Shown piece by piece: positions 39,273 through 47,006 of a stretch of DNA of 50,742 nucleotides (position 1 is its first letter; every line of letters starts with the position of its first letter). Position numbers and translations under genes: made by a program. The stretch comes from Candidatus Parcubacteria bacterium (GTDB lineage Bacteria; Patescibacteriota; Patescibacteriia; UBA1558; GWA2-36-10). Under the pieces are notes generated by a model. That model was not told the origin of the DNA and searched no databases. It worked only from the letters and a program-made list of their open reading frames with translations. The stretch lies in the NCBI GenBank assembly GCA_018664825.1, contig JABJNO010000017.1:1-50742 (forward strand), given 5' to 3'.

Positions 39273-40616
39273 ATGACAAAAACAACAAGTAAAGACTTGG
39301 ATTTTAATGGATTGGGTATCTCTCCAAGCATATTAAAGCAATTGAAAAAATTGAACTTTAATATACCAACACCTATACAACATCAATCAATACCTATTGC
39401 TATAAAAGGTCAGGACATGATGGGCATTGCCCAGACTGGTACTGGTAAGACTTTGGCTTTTGGTATTCCAATGCTACAAATAGTACAGGCCAACAATAGT
39501 GCTGGTCTAGTAGTTTTGCCTACTCGTGAGCTAGCTGCTCAAGTAGATCAATCTCTCAAAACACTTGGGAGTGCTTTTGGTATCCGTACAGCTATTTTGA
39601 TTGGCGGAACTCCAATAGAACCTCAAATGAGAGCATTGAACAAAAGACCTCATGTCATCATAGCTACTCCTGGAAGATTGATAGATCATATCAATAGAAA
39701 GAGAGCTATCTTGAGCAATGTAAAAATTTTGGTATTGGACGAAGCTGATCGTATGCTCGATATGGGATTTGAGCCAGATATCAAAAGAATATTAGCCGCT
39801 ATCCCCGCTGGCAGACGTCAGACTATGCTTTTTTCAGCTACTATGCCGATGAAAATAACCAAGCTAGCCGAAGGCTATTTGCGCTCACCTATCCGAGTAG
39901 AAGTTGCTCCAGCTGGAAGTACTGCCAAAAGTATAGAGCAAGAAGTATTTATTATACCCAAACCAAAGAAACTTTCTTTATTGGACAGTCTGTTGTCTGA
40001 ATACAAAGAGCGTGTGCTTGTATTTAGCAGAACCAAGCATGGTGCAAAAAAGATTACTAGAACACTAAACTCACTAGGACACAAAGCTGCAGAAATACAT
40101 TCAAATAGATCATTGACCCAACGAACTAGAGCTCTCAAGGATTTCAAATCCGGTGCAGTTCGAGTTTTGATAGCTACTGATATTGCTTCACGTGGTATTG
40201 ATGTCAAAGATATAGAATTGGTAATCAATTATGATTTACCTGAGCAGGCCGAAGATTATGTTCATCGTATTGGACGTACTGGTAGAGCTGGTAAAAAAGG
40301 TAAAGCCATTTCATTTGTTGCCCCTGATCAAAAAAGAGATTTATTTTTAATCGAACGACTTGTTCGTGTAAAATTACCCATCAAACCATTGCCTGAAATG
40401 AAGGAGCATATTTCTATACCAAAAGAGCCAATCAGAAGAAGTTTTGTTGGGCGAGGTAGTAGATCAGCTAGTGGAAGATCCACAGGTGGTAGATCTGGTA
40501 GATCTGGTAGATCTAGCAGGCCAAGTAGACCAAATAAACCAGCCAAGAGTTCTGGTGGTTTCAAAAGTCGTCGTCGTAGACCAGGTAAAAGTGCTCGTAA
40601 CAAGACTAGTCAATAA
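39273..40616 (+). CDS. DEAD-box ATP-dependent RNA helicase (RhlE/CsdA-like)
   Basis: 447 residues with the full motif set: Q motif, AQTGTGKT (I), PTRELA (Ia), TPGRL (Ib), DEAD (II), SAT (III), DIASRGID (V) and HRIGRTGRAG (VI). The C-terminal tail is a basic Ser/Arg/Gly-rich disordered segment (GRSTGGRSGRSGRSS), as in helicases that chaperone RNA or ribosome assembly. The leader hairpin suggests RNA-level control, as with cold-induced helicases. Its stop overlaps greA (TAATG). Confidence 0.95.
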   Translation: MTKTTSKDLDFNGLGISPSILKQLKKLNFNIPTPIQHQSIPIAIKGQDMMGIAQTGTGKTLAFGIPMLQIVQANNSAGLVVLPTRELAAQVDQSLKTLGSAFGIRTAILIGGTPIEPQMRALNKRPHVIIATPGRLIDHINRKRAILSNVKILVLDEADRMLDMGFEPDIKRILAAIPAGRRQTMLFSATMPMKITKLAEGYLRSPIRVEVAPAGSTAKSIEQEVFIIPKPKKLSLLDSLLSEYKERVLVFSRTKHGAKKITRTLNSLGHKAAEIHSNRSLTQRTRALKDFKSGAVRVLIATDIASRGIDVKDIELVINYDLPEQAEDYVHRIGRTGRAGKKGKAISFVAPDQKRDLFLIERLVRVKLPIKPLPEMKEHISIPKEPIRRSFVGRGSRSASGRSTGGRSGRSGRSSRPSRPNKPAKSSGGFKSRRRRPGKSARNKTSQ

Positions 40617-41116
40617 TGAGAGTACCTATTCGAAAAGCTGGTAAATATACTTTTATAAAACCCGATCCATATATTACTCAAGAAAAATTTGATGAGCTCG
40701 TCAAAAATCTAGAAAGATTGAAAAAAGTTGTTCAACCAAAGCTGATAGGAGAAGTCAAAAGATTGGGAGAAATGGGAGATTTTTCTGAAAATACAGCATA
40801 TCAAATGGCCAAAGGTAAGCTACGTGGTATAAATCAAAAGATAATCCAGACTGAAAAACAACTTGGCATTGCCAAAATTATCAAGACAGACAAAAATGCT
40901 CTGGTAGTTCAGATAGGTAGTAGAGTGATTGTTGAAATAAACAAACAAACTCAAAAATTTCAGATTTTGGGATCACTAGAAACTAGTCCTGGTACAGGAA
41001 CAATTTCTCATCAGTCCCCTCTTGGCAAAGCTTTGCTGAATAAAAAACTGGGAGATGTAGTACAAGTAAAAACTGAGGACAGGAAAATAGAATATAAAAT
41101 AATAAATATAGAATAA
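40616..41116 (+). CDS. greA: Transcript cleavage factor GreA
   Basis: 166 residues. The N-terminal coiled coil ends in GEVKRLGEMGDFSENTAYQ, with the acidic tip residues (GDFSEN) used for cleavage of backtracked RNA by RNA polymerase; the C-terminal FKBP-like domain has SPLGKALLNKKLGDVVQV. It is coupled to the helicase gene by TAATG. A terminator follows the stop. Confidence 0.92.
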   Translation: MRVPIRKAGKYTFIKPDPYITQEKFDELVKNLERLKKVVQPKLIGEVKRLGEMGDFSENTAYQMAKGKLRGINQKIIQTEKQLGIAKIIKTDKNALVVQIGSRVIVEINKQTQKFQILGSLETSPGTGTISHQSPLGKALLNKKLGDVVQVKTEDRKIEYKIINIE

Positions 41117-41117
41117 A

Positions 41118-41142
41118 AAACTACCCACCGGGTAGTTTTTTG
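41118..41142 (+). terminator. Terminator of helicase-greA operon
   Basis: AAACTACCC / GGGTAGTTT (41118-41126, 41130-41138), 3-base loop, T run. Confidence 0.85.
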
Positions 41143-41170
41143 ATAGACTTTTCACAATTTAACAAAATTA

Positions 41171-41179
41171 TGCTATATT
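41171..41179 (+). promoter_or_regulatory. Extended -10 promoter of 41187 gene (leaderless)
   Basis: TGC-TATATT (41171-41179); predicted +1 falls on ATG 41187. Confidence 0.5.
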
Positions 41180-41186
41180 TATGCAT

Positions 41187-41645
41187 ATGGAATTAATACT
41201 TATAGGTTTACATGCTGGAATTGGAGAGATCGGAGCTTTGTCTTTTTTATGGGTGTTCATAGAATTGCTTAGTCCCAATCTCCAACGAGTAGCCAGAGCA
41301 AAGGTTGCTGCTATGATAGGCGTAGTGGCGTTATTTACTTCATGGATTATAGGAGGTTATTATTATGTGACTTTTTATGGAGCAAATGTAAAACCAGCAA
41401 TCAAGGCTGGTCCTATGCCTTGGGCACATCTGGTCATGACAGAAACCAAAGAACACGTTTTTCTCTTTTTGCCATTTTTGGCAATTTTAATCTTGGGCTT
41501 GATACACGCACACAAAGAACAATTGCTAAAAGGTGAACGTATCAAATCAATTCTTATTTTAAGTCTCTTGGTATTTTTGATTAGTATGGCTATGGCTGGT
41601 ATGGGCTATATGATATCAAGTGGTTTTAGGAGCGCTATTACATAA
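41187..41645 (+). CDS. Four-helix membrane protein with conserved-type His residues
   Basis: 152 residues, four membrane segments. His residues lie in or near helices (LHAGIGE, WAHLVMTETKEHVFLF, LIHAHKEQ), a layout typical of heme or metal sites in small redox membrane proteins, though I cannot name the family. ATG 41187 is chosen since the -10 box ends at 41179; ATG 41181 would lie upstream of the predicted +1. The next gene also encodes a His-containing membrane protein, so the two may act together. Confidence 0.6.
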   Translation: MELILIGLHAGIGEIGALSFLWVFIELLSPNLQRVARAKVAAMIGVVALFTSWIIGGYYYVTFYGANVKPAIKAGPMPWAHLVMTETKEHVFLFLPFLAILILGLIHAHKEQLLKGERIKSILILSLLVFLISMAMAGMGYMISSGFRSAIT

Positions 41646-41649
41646 ATAT

Positions 41650-41955
41650 ATGAAGAAAATAAATCCACAAGCATTAGCAAGATCTACTTCATTTACAATT
41701 ATTCTAATTGTTATAATGACTATATGGTCAGAGCTTCATTCTGCATTCAAAGGTGTTTTGACAGATATGAGTGGCCATCACTGGGTAAGTAAAGGTATAA
41801 TTTCTCTGGTATTTTTTGCAATAATGTATTTCCTTATGCACAAAAAAGCCGTTGGTCACGATGCCAAACAATGTGAGATGGGTCCTGTATGGATGACAGT
41901 CGCCGGTGGCCTGATTATTTTTATCTTTTATCTCTGGCATTATCTAGCAGCCTAA
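41650..41955 (+). CDS. Small membrane protein with three helices
   Basis: 101 residues with three membrane segments (about 12-28, 48-64, 80-100) and His residues near helix ends (SELHSAF, SGHHWVSK, YLMHKKAVGH). ATG 41650 follows the previous stop by 4 bases; an in-frame GTG at 41620 is possible but would overlap the upstream gene. Likely a partner of the 41187 protein. Family not recognised. Confidence 0.6.
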   Translation: MKKINPQALARSTSFTIILIVIMTIWSELHSAFKGVLTDMSGHHWVSKGIISLVFFAIMYFLMHKKAVGHDAKQCEMGPVWMTVAGGLIIFIFYLWHYLAA

Positions 41956-41976
41956 GTACAATAAACATCAAATAAA

Positions 41977-42003
41977 AAATCACCCAGCTGGGTGATTTTT
42001 AGT
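41977..42003. terminator. Terminator between convergent genes
   Basis: AAATCACCCA / TGGGTGATTT (41977-41986, 41989-41998), 2-base loop, T runs on both strands. Confidence 0.8.
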
Positions 42004-42012
42004 TTTGATTTT

Positions 42013-43632
42013 TTATTCTACCAAGCTTTTACCCTGCCATTTCATCTGACGAAGCATAGCTAGTTCTGCTTCGCTTGGTTTGTGAAATATTTCATCATAT
42101 TCATACTCTGTTGGGTCAGTGTCATATTCAGCGTCTACTTCATCCATTTTTGCTTCTGCACTTTCAGGAGTATTACCCATTGCACCATTGTATATTCTAG
42201 CTAAATATTCATTTAAAAAACTCTCAAACTCATCTTTTTCTCTACTATCGTCTTGTTCTTCTTTAGTTAATTCAGCAAAATTTTCAGGTTTAGGCTTTAT
42301 GTCCGTTAAGTCATGTTTGGTAGTTATTTCTGTAGAAAAATTTTCAATAGCTTCATCATCACTTAAGTCTAGATCCTCAATATTAAAACCAATATCTGAA
42401 TAATATGGCAGATCATCTCCAAATCTATCTCTCTGTCCTTTTAGAGACATAGTTAGTAGCTCAGCTGTACCGGGACCTTCGTAGCCTTCTGCTCCTAGTT
42501 TTGTCTTAAAAAAATCATGAAAAGCTTCGTGTGGTAGGCAGGTTTCGGTGATGACTTTTTGTTTTTCATTGCTAGCCATATAATCAGCCAAATCTTGCTC
42601 TACTTTTTCTTTGTGTTTAGAAATAAGTGCTGGTATTTCAGATGGATTTGTGGCAGGACCAGAAATCTGCTCCATGGCATCCCAAATCTCTTCAATTTTT
42701 TGTCTTTTTTCATCTCTTGATAGGTTTGAGCGCTCTACTTGCGTTAACAGGGTAAGTCTTTCAGCTGTAATAGCTGTCGCAACTGCTGCCATTTCTAGTT
42801 GAGCTTTTTTTCTTTCTTTATCATTATCTTGGTCCAAAAATATAGCCTCAGTCGAATGTTGATAAAAAGCTCCATAAGCAAATCTACCAATATCCCCAAA
42901 GTCTACTTGGACAACTTCAAGGCTCTCATCATCAAAAGAAATCTCTCCACTAGCAATAGCTTTGTCTAGAGCTTCTTTTAGGGGGTCTGTATTTGTAAAC
43001 ATCTCATAAGGTTCGGGTATTTCCAATGAGTGGACACTTACCTCGTCTACAAAACTGCATTGCTCTAAGCCATCTTTAATCTCAGATTCAGATAAGGTAG
43101 TTTCGTGTTCTGAGTATTGATCGATTAATTCATTTACTTCTTCTAGGTCTTCATTTTCTTGTTCAGTTGTTTGTTCGCTCGCCTCACCCGTTTTGCTAAA
43201 AAGGCCAAGCTCAGCACCAGCAGCAACGCCAGCGGCTGTTTTGGTAGATATATCAACAAATTTTCTTCTAGACATTTGGCCTGGTTCGCCCGTTTCATCT
43301 GTATCTTCAGGAATAGAATCAGCAGAAACTAGACTCTTTATTTTATCTTTTGTGGTAATTACCAAAGTGTTAATAGTTTCAGTAATTTGAGACATTTTTT
43401 CTTTGGCAGTATCCAAAAAACCAGAACCACCTTCTACTTCTTCGGCTTTTAGACCACTAGCAGCTTCGCTCAAAAGATTTTCTCCACTTTCTATCACCTC
43501 AGTAGAGTTATCATCAATTTTGGCCTCTACTACTTCTGGGGATTCGGTTGTATTTTCTACTGCTGATTCAACACTAGATTCTTGTTGCCCTTCATTTGAA
43601 CTTGGGTTTTCTGAACTTGAGTTTTCAAACAT
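42013..43632 (-). CDS. Large acidic protein with internal Tat-like segment and HExxH motif
   Basis: 539 residues, very acidic. The first 119 residues are Glu/Ser-rich and disordered. Residues 120-140 (MSRRKFVDISTKTAAGVAAG) look like a Tat signal start, placed internally. A HEAFH motif (368-372) with Glu391 in GTAELLT fits a zinc metallopeptidase of the gluzincin type, though no family is recognised. If translation began at Met120 (43275), the protein would be a normal Tat-exported protease; ATG 43632 gives a cytoplasmic or unusual membrane form. A small frameshifted frame lies upstream. Confidence 0.6.
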   Translation of the reverse strand: MFENSSSENPSSNEGQQESSVESAVENTTESPEVVEAKIDDNSTEVIESGENLLSEAASGLKAEEVEGGSGFLDTAKEKMSQITETINTLVITTKDKIKSLVSADSIPEDTDETGEPGQMSRRKFVDISTKTAAGVAAGAELGLFSKTGEASEQTTEQENEDLEEVNELIDQYSEHETTLSESEIKDGLEQCSFVDEVSVHSLEIPEPYEMFTNTDPLKEALDKAIASGEISFDDESLEVVQVDFGDIGRFAYGAFYQHSTEAIFLDQDNDKERKKAQLEMAAVATAITAERLTLLTQVERSNLSRDEKRQKIEEIWDAMEQISGPATNPSEIPALISKHKEKVEQDLADYMASNEKQKVITETCLPHEAFHDFFKTKLGAEGYEGPGTAELLTMSLKGQRDRFGDDLPYYSDIGFNIEDLDLSDDEAIENFSTEITTKHDLTDIKPKPENFAELTKEEQDDSREKDEFESFLNEYLARIYNGAMGNTPESAEAKMDEVDAEYDTDPTEYEYDEIFHKPSEAELAMLRQMKWQGKSLVE

Positions 43633-43641
43633 AATAAAATA

Positions 43642-43798
43642 TTATAATTCTCTTCTAATTTTCTCCAATTTTTTTTGTTCTACTTGGTTTATAAAATCAT
43701 TGATAACCTTTGACTGCTCTTTTTGCAATTCACGAAGTTTATCAATATATTCATCGTATATATCTTCTATTTTGTTTTTTTCGTCTTTTTTATCCATA
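43642..43798 (-). pseudogene. Short coding frame with +1 frameshift at an A4 run
   Basis: Starting at ATG 43798, a Lys/Glu-rich frame (MDKKDEKNKIEDIYDEYIDK) runs 21 codons and hits TGA. Reading resumes in another frame as LRELQKEQSKVINDFINQVE... to TAA at 43642-43644. Joining the two at the A4 run near 43740 gives one plausible 51-residue coiled-coil protein, 157 bases including one extra base. This could be a sequencing error, a decayed gene or a programmed slip. It ends 10 bases before the ATG of the HExxH gene. Confidence 0.45.
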
Positions 43799-43838
43799 AT
43801 ATTAACGCATCTTGGATGATTTTTAGTTTTGAAATTTT

Positions 43839-44447
43839 TTATTCAACGAAAGTAAAACTTTTTACCACTGCTTCAAAAATAGATTGATTTTGTGGTAAAT
43901 CACTAGATACATACATCAAACGAAAAGTCTGTTCACCTTTTTCAAAATGATATTCAATCATTTTATTTTCATTAGTCTGTATTTCAAATCGTGTAGCTGG
44001 CTGTCCGGCTACAGTAATTTGTTTGCTGGCGTATCCTGTCATATTTTTTTTGAGCTCTTCCAAATCAAATCTTGATTTTTCTATTACAATTTGTCCCAAA
44101 TATTCAGACCCTAGACCAATGAGAGCATTTTTGTCTGATATAAAATAATCATCTATCAATTCATTTGTACCAGCGGCAGTCAAATTATTTTTCATAAAAT
44201 GTTGCCAATACCAATTGTCAGGCCTCATGATTGTATAGCCCATTGCTTTGTTTTCATACAATACATAGTCAACATCGACAGCTACTACAGTAGTATCTTT
44301 TTTTGTATCTTTTTTAGTAGTGTCAGCATCCTTGGTATCCTCTACTTGATTTGTGTCTAAAGGTTTATCTTCCTCTACATTTTTTGAGGTACATCCTGCA
44401 CCCATCAACAAAGGCACGACAAGTAAAAGTAATAATGTTTTTTTCAT
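43839..44447 (-). CDS. Lipoprotein with PsbP-like domain
   Basis: 202 residues. A signal peptide with lipobox (PLLMGAGC, Cys at residue 19) is followed by an Asp/Lys/Thr-rich linker. A folded domain from about residue 60 starts YENKAMGYTIMRPDNWYW, as in PsbP-like or DUF1795-type lipoproteins of Firmicutes and Patescibacteria, and includes GQPATRFEIQTNENK. Anchored on the outer face of the membrane. Function unknown. Confidence 0.75.
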   Translation of the reverse strand: MKKTLLLLLVVPLLMGAGCTSKNVEEDKPLDTNQVEDTKDADTTKKDTKKDTTVVAVDVDYVLYENKAMGYTIMRPDNWYWQHFMKNNLTAAGTNELIDDYFISDKNALIGLGSEYLGQIVIEKSRFDLEELKKNMTGYASKQITVAGQPATRFEIQTNENKMIEYHFEKGEQTFRLMYVSSDLPQNQSIFEAVVKSFTFVE

Positions 44448-44485
44448 AGTTTTTGTATTTTAGTATTTATAAACTTATTATATCA

Positions 44486-44508
44486 AAAAATCGCCTATTG
44501 GGCGATTT
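44486..44508. terminator. Bidirectional terminator hairpin
   Basis: AAAATCGCC / GGCGATTTT stem with 5-base loop and T runs on both strands, downstream of ncRNA copy B and upstream of the lipoprotein gene. Confidence 0.7.
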
Positions 44509-44513
44509 TGAAG

Positions 44514-44683
44514 TAAAAGGAAAACCCGCGAAAGTTTTCCAGAAGAAGAGTTTTTAGGTTGGGTTGTTACTCGTTGTCCGAAGACTCTGAATTTTTGGCC
44601 ACTGACCATTCTTCTTGTTTCTTTTGACGGAAACGTTCTAGTTGCTTTCGCGGGTGATTACCGAACTGATTACTCAGTAGGTA
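44514..44683 (-). ncRNA. Structured ncRNA, copy B of a two-copy family
   Basis: The second copy of the RNA at 38808-38984. The hairpin at the 5' end, the 11-bp closing stem (44645-44655 with 44524-44534), the GGTCAGTGGCCA core, the GUC-UUCG-GAC hairpin, an AACCCAACC stretch and the terminator are kept almost base for base. The variable arm is shorter here and forms GTTTC/GAAAC instead of the two hairpins of copy A. The promoter is also conserved. Not an insertion sequence: no transposase, and the copies have no shared flanks beyond promoter and terminator. Confidence 0.8.
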
Positions 44684-44689
44684 CTCGTT

Positions 44690-44717
44690 ATATTAGCAGA
44701 CCCACAGGATCTGTCAA
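44690..44717 (-). promoter_or_regulatory. Promoter of ncRNA copy B
   Basis: Minus-strand TTGACA (44712-44717), 16-bp spacer, TAATAT (44690-44695), as in copy A. Confidence 0.75.
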
Positions 44718-44734
44718 ATATAGTTATCCACAGG

Positions 44735-45256
44735 CTATTTTAGTAGGCCAGTTTTTGACTGAATCCAGTTCCAAGGAGTGGCCTGCATATAATGTAATAG
44801 GTATTCTTGAGCCATTTTTGGTACTAGTAATATAAATAATACTATAAATAATCTTTTTGTAGTAAGCTGAAATTTTTTGAAATAACGATTGCGGGCTGCC
44901 CAAAATAAAAACCAATTTTCAAACAAATTTGGGAATACAAAAAGTAAAACTCGGGTATGTGTAATTTCAAAAAGAACCACGCCTATCAATCTATAGACAA
45001 ACAAGATAATAGAAGTTTTTTTGGCTAGTCCGTGCCACTTTAGACTGACAATAAAAGAAAAAGCTAGATAATACATATCAAGTCCTTTATCTAGTGCTGA
45101 ATAATTGGCAAAATCCCCCATCTGGAATACATCTATCAATATCACGTCAATTGCATCAAGCACAAGGGCTATCACTGTCCCCCAAAAGGGCCAACGAAAG
45201 ATTGAAAGTGGTACGATTAATCTTAGTAGTATGACTATTAGTGGTCCTAATTCCAT
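44735..45256 (-). CDS. Multi-pass membrane protein, paralogue of 49709 gene
   Basis: 173 residues, about five membrane segments. It matches the 179-residue gene at 49709-50248 along its whole length: LRLIVPLSI, YPFWGT-type RWPFWGTVIALVLDAIDV, YYLAFSFIVSL, KKTSIILFVYRLIGVVLFEI, FPNLFENWFLFWAARN and LVPKMAQEYLLH. The conserved Asp (DAIDV) and Asn/Trp-rich loop may be functional. I recall similar proteins in Patescibacteria and Actinobacteria without a known role. Confidence 0.7.
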   Translation of the reverse strand: MELGPLIVILLRLIVPLSIFRWPFWGTVIALVLDAIDVILIDVFQMGDFANYSALDKGLDMYYLAFSFIVSLKWHGLAKKTSIILFVYRLIGVVLFEITHTRVLLFVFPNLFENWFLFWAARNRYFKKFQLTTKRLFIVLFILLVPKMAQEYLLHYMQATPWNWIQSKTGLLK

Positions 45257-45283
45257 ATTATTTTGGTTATTTTTTTATAAACA

Positions 45284-45306
45284 AAAAAGGGGTACAAATG
45301 TACGCC
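45284..45306 (-). terminator. Terminator of the 39-residue basic gene
   Basis: GGG-GTACA / TGTAC-CCC stem with one bulge; T run on the minus strand. Confidence 0.6.
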
Positions 45307-45316
45307 CTCTCAGAGA

Positions 45317-45436
45317 TTATTTCTTCTTTTTATTTTTTTTGGCTTCTAGCATTACTCTTTTTGCTTCCAATCTTTTTGGAGTTTTTTTGGAGCTAGATTT
45401 TTGCTTTCTGCCGACTGGATGTCTTCTTTTGGCCAT
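45317..45436 (-). CDS. 39-residue very basic peptide
   Basis: MAKRRHPVGRKQKSSSKKTP begins the peptide and KKNKKKK ends it; more than a third of residues are Lys or Arg. ATG 45436, stop 45317-45319. A promoter candidate (45465-45493) and a terminator frame it, so it is a stand-alone unit. The composition is that of a ribosomal or RNA-binding tail peptide, yet it is not bTHX or any small ribosomal protein I know. No Shine-Dalgarno. Confidence 0.55.
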   Translation of the reverse strand: MAKRRHPVGRKQKSSSKKTPKRLEAKRVMLEAKKNKKKK

Positions 45437-45464
45437 ATTGTTAGTTTATATTGATTACTCAAGT

Positions 45465-45493
45465 ATACTAGCTGTTTTTGGGGATTATGGCAA
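45465..45493 (-). promoter_or_regulatory. Possible promoter of the basic peptide gene
   Basis: Minus-strand TTGCCA (45488-45493), 17-bp spacer, TAGTAT (45465-45470). Confidence 0.4.
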
Positions 45494-45534
45494 TAGTTGA
45501 GCCTACAATGCAGCATAGCTAATCACAATTTCTA

Positions 45535-45975
45535 CTATCTTAAATCCTTCCAAACATCTCCATCTGGGTTTTCTTTTGCCTGTTTACCCAACAACTCTTG
45601 TTCTCTCTTTTTTAACCCTCTTGTCATTTCTTTTGCTATAGGATCATCGGGGTTGGGCATGTCAGCTATAGCCTTTCTTGTGGCTTCAAGTTGTTTTCTA
45701 GTTTTTTCAGCATCCTCTGTTTCTATGTTCTTATCTTTCAAAAATTCTTCTACGCCTACACTTTCTGTGTTATCTGGTGATTCGCCAGAGGTTTCTTTAA
45801 TTTCTTTCATTTTATCTAAAAGTTCAGCTTTTTTTGTTTCAAAATCAGGGTCGTCTTTATCAAGCTTACTAAGATTATCCAATAGATCATCCATTGTATC
45901 AGGCTCCTTATCGTGTTTTTTTTCTTCCCCATCTTCATTGGATGGTGACTCTGATGGTAAGTCAAAATTTGGCAT
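45535..45975 (-). CDS. Acidic helical protein sharing a module with 18413 gene
   Basis: 146 residues, very acidic, low complexity at the N-terminus. The module DDLLDNLSKLDKD...FETKKAELLDKMK (about residues 29-58) is shared with the protein at 18413-18979; the rest is Lys/Glu-rich helix. No membrane segment or signal peptide. Function unknown. Confidence 0.6.
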   Translation of the reverse strand: MPNFDLPSESPSNEDGEEKKHDKEPDTMDDLLDNLSKLDKDDPDFETKKAELLDKMKEIKETSGESPDNTESVGVEEFLKDKNIETEDAEKTRKQLEATRKAIADMPNPDDPIAKEMTRGLKKREQELLGKQAKENPDGDVWKDLR

Positions 45976-46027
45976 AGCTATTATTTAATGATTATATTTA
46001 TTTTACCTTATTTTTATAAAAATAAAA

Positions 46028-46055
46028 AGGGCATTTCGTAAATACGAAACGCCCT
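46028..46055 (-). terminator. Terminator of 46062 gene
   Basis: A 12-bp stem (46028-46039, 46044-46055) with one mismatch and a T run on the minus strand. Confidence 0.75.
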
Positions 46056-46061
46056 GTTGGT

Positions 46062-46808
46062 TTACTTGACTCCGCAGAGCAGAATCAGTCTTTTGTCTTT
46101 ATCAAGGCCCATGGGGATACAACAATTGTTGAAGCTTGGTCCAGTGAGCAAAAACAGCAAACTCATAAACTGGATATCCAGTTGTAGTCCGCATGCCACA
46201 ATAGCAAACAAAAATGTCCTAAACAAGACATAATGTAGTCTGGGGATCATGGTATGGTGCATACCGTAGCGAAATGCGAGCTCCATGGCGTGCATAGTTG
46301 CCAGACCATCACAAGCATCTCGCAATTTTTCACTGTCTTCGGGATTGCCTTCAAACCATGCCTTGGCCTTGGGATGAGGATTGTCCATAATGTGTTGGAA
46401 CAATCTTTCGGAAGTAGTGACAATGTGGAGATCATCAGGGTTGATACAACAGATATCACTCAGATTAGCACCAACCTCCTTATACCAGAAGATGGCTTTT
46501 TTGAGTTCGTCAATATAACCGCGCCAATCCGAGGGAAAAGCTGATTCCTGATTGTTACCCAATTGAATAGGCATGGATAATCTGATCAACTTGCGAGCAA
46601 GGTAATCTCCTTGCTTGGGAAATAGATCGTGGGTCAGTTCACACAGTTCTTGACTGAGCTCTTGTAGCTTGCGTCCGAAGTTTGGTTGGTTAACTATAGC
46701 TTGGAGCTGTACGTTGATTCCTGGTAGGTCTCGAGCTCCTGATTGTACTGAGCCTGTCAGGCTAGCTACTAGATCAAAAAAACGTTTGTAGTCTCGGCTG
46801 CTATCCAC
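46062..46808 (-). CDS. Uncharacterised protein of the orphan codon class
   Basis: 248 residues from GTG 46808, or 259 from TTG 46841; AAGGA 9 bases before the GTG supports the shorter form. Helical, with a C-terminal hydrophobic pair (LFRTFLFAIVACGLQLDIQF; LLFLLTG) that may insert in the membrane. Cys and His residues are frequent (DICCINPDD, NNCCIPMG, YGMHHTMIPRLHY). C/G-ending codons as in the orphan small genes. It diverges from the 47007 gene across an operator-like inverted repeat. Family not recognised. Confidence 0.55.
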   Translation of the reverse strand: MDSSRDYKRFFDLVASLTGSVQSGARDLPGINVQLQAIVNQPNFGRKLQELSQELCELTHDLFPKQGDYLARKLIRLSMPIQLGNNQESAFPSDWRGYIDELKKAIFWYKEVGANLSDICCINPDDLHIVTTSERLFQHIMDNPHPKAKAWFEGNPEDSEKLRDACDGLATMHAMELAFRYGMHHTMIPRLHYVLFRTFLFAIVACGLQLDIQFMSLLFLLTGPSFNNCCIPMGLDKDKRLILLCGVK

Positions 46809-46860
46809 AGCGCACCATCCTTGTTGAAATGAACAGGCCAATCCGCTATGAACAGATTGG

Positions 46861-46882
46861 GTTATCTATGTGTTTAGATAAC
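46861..46882. promoter_or_regulatory. Operator-like inverted repeat between divergent genes
   Basis: GTTATCTA and TAGATAAC (8 bp each, perfect) are separated by 6 bases, at 46861-46868 and 46875-46882. No T run follows, so a protein-binding site is more likely than a terminator. Confidence 0.45.
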
Positions 46883-46899
46883 ATTTAGACCTTAACACC

Positions 46900-46940
46900 T
46901 ATCTTTAAATAAGGCAAAAAGCCTTAAATATTGACAAAAC
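46900..46940 (+). repeat. Promoter-upstream repeat, copy 1
   Basis: The 41-base segment TATCTTTAAATA(A)GGCAAAAAGC...ATATTGACAAAA recurs at 48487-48526. Here TAAGGC/GCCTTA form an inverted repeat ending just upstream of the -35 box. Confidence 0.6.
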
Positions 46941-46959
46941 ATATAATATATGTTATAAA
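46931..46959 (+). promoter_or_regulatory. Promoter of 47007 gene
   Basis: TTGACA (46931-46936), 17-bp spacer, TATAAA (46954-46959) with extended TGT. Confidence 0.75.
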
Positions 46960-47006
46960 TAGGTGTTTCGAATAGTTGTTTCAAAACGAATTAAGGAGGC
47001 ATAATT

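Noticed and set aside
43403-43819. 138-codon plus-strand frame
   Set aside because: Antisense to the acidic N-terminus of the 42013 gene and its leader; no ribosome site.
38808-44683. The two RNA copies as ends of a composite transposon
   Set aside because: No transposase, no target duplications seen; both copies lie in the same direction and each is a complete promoter-to-terminator unit.
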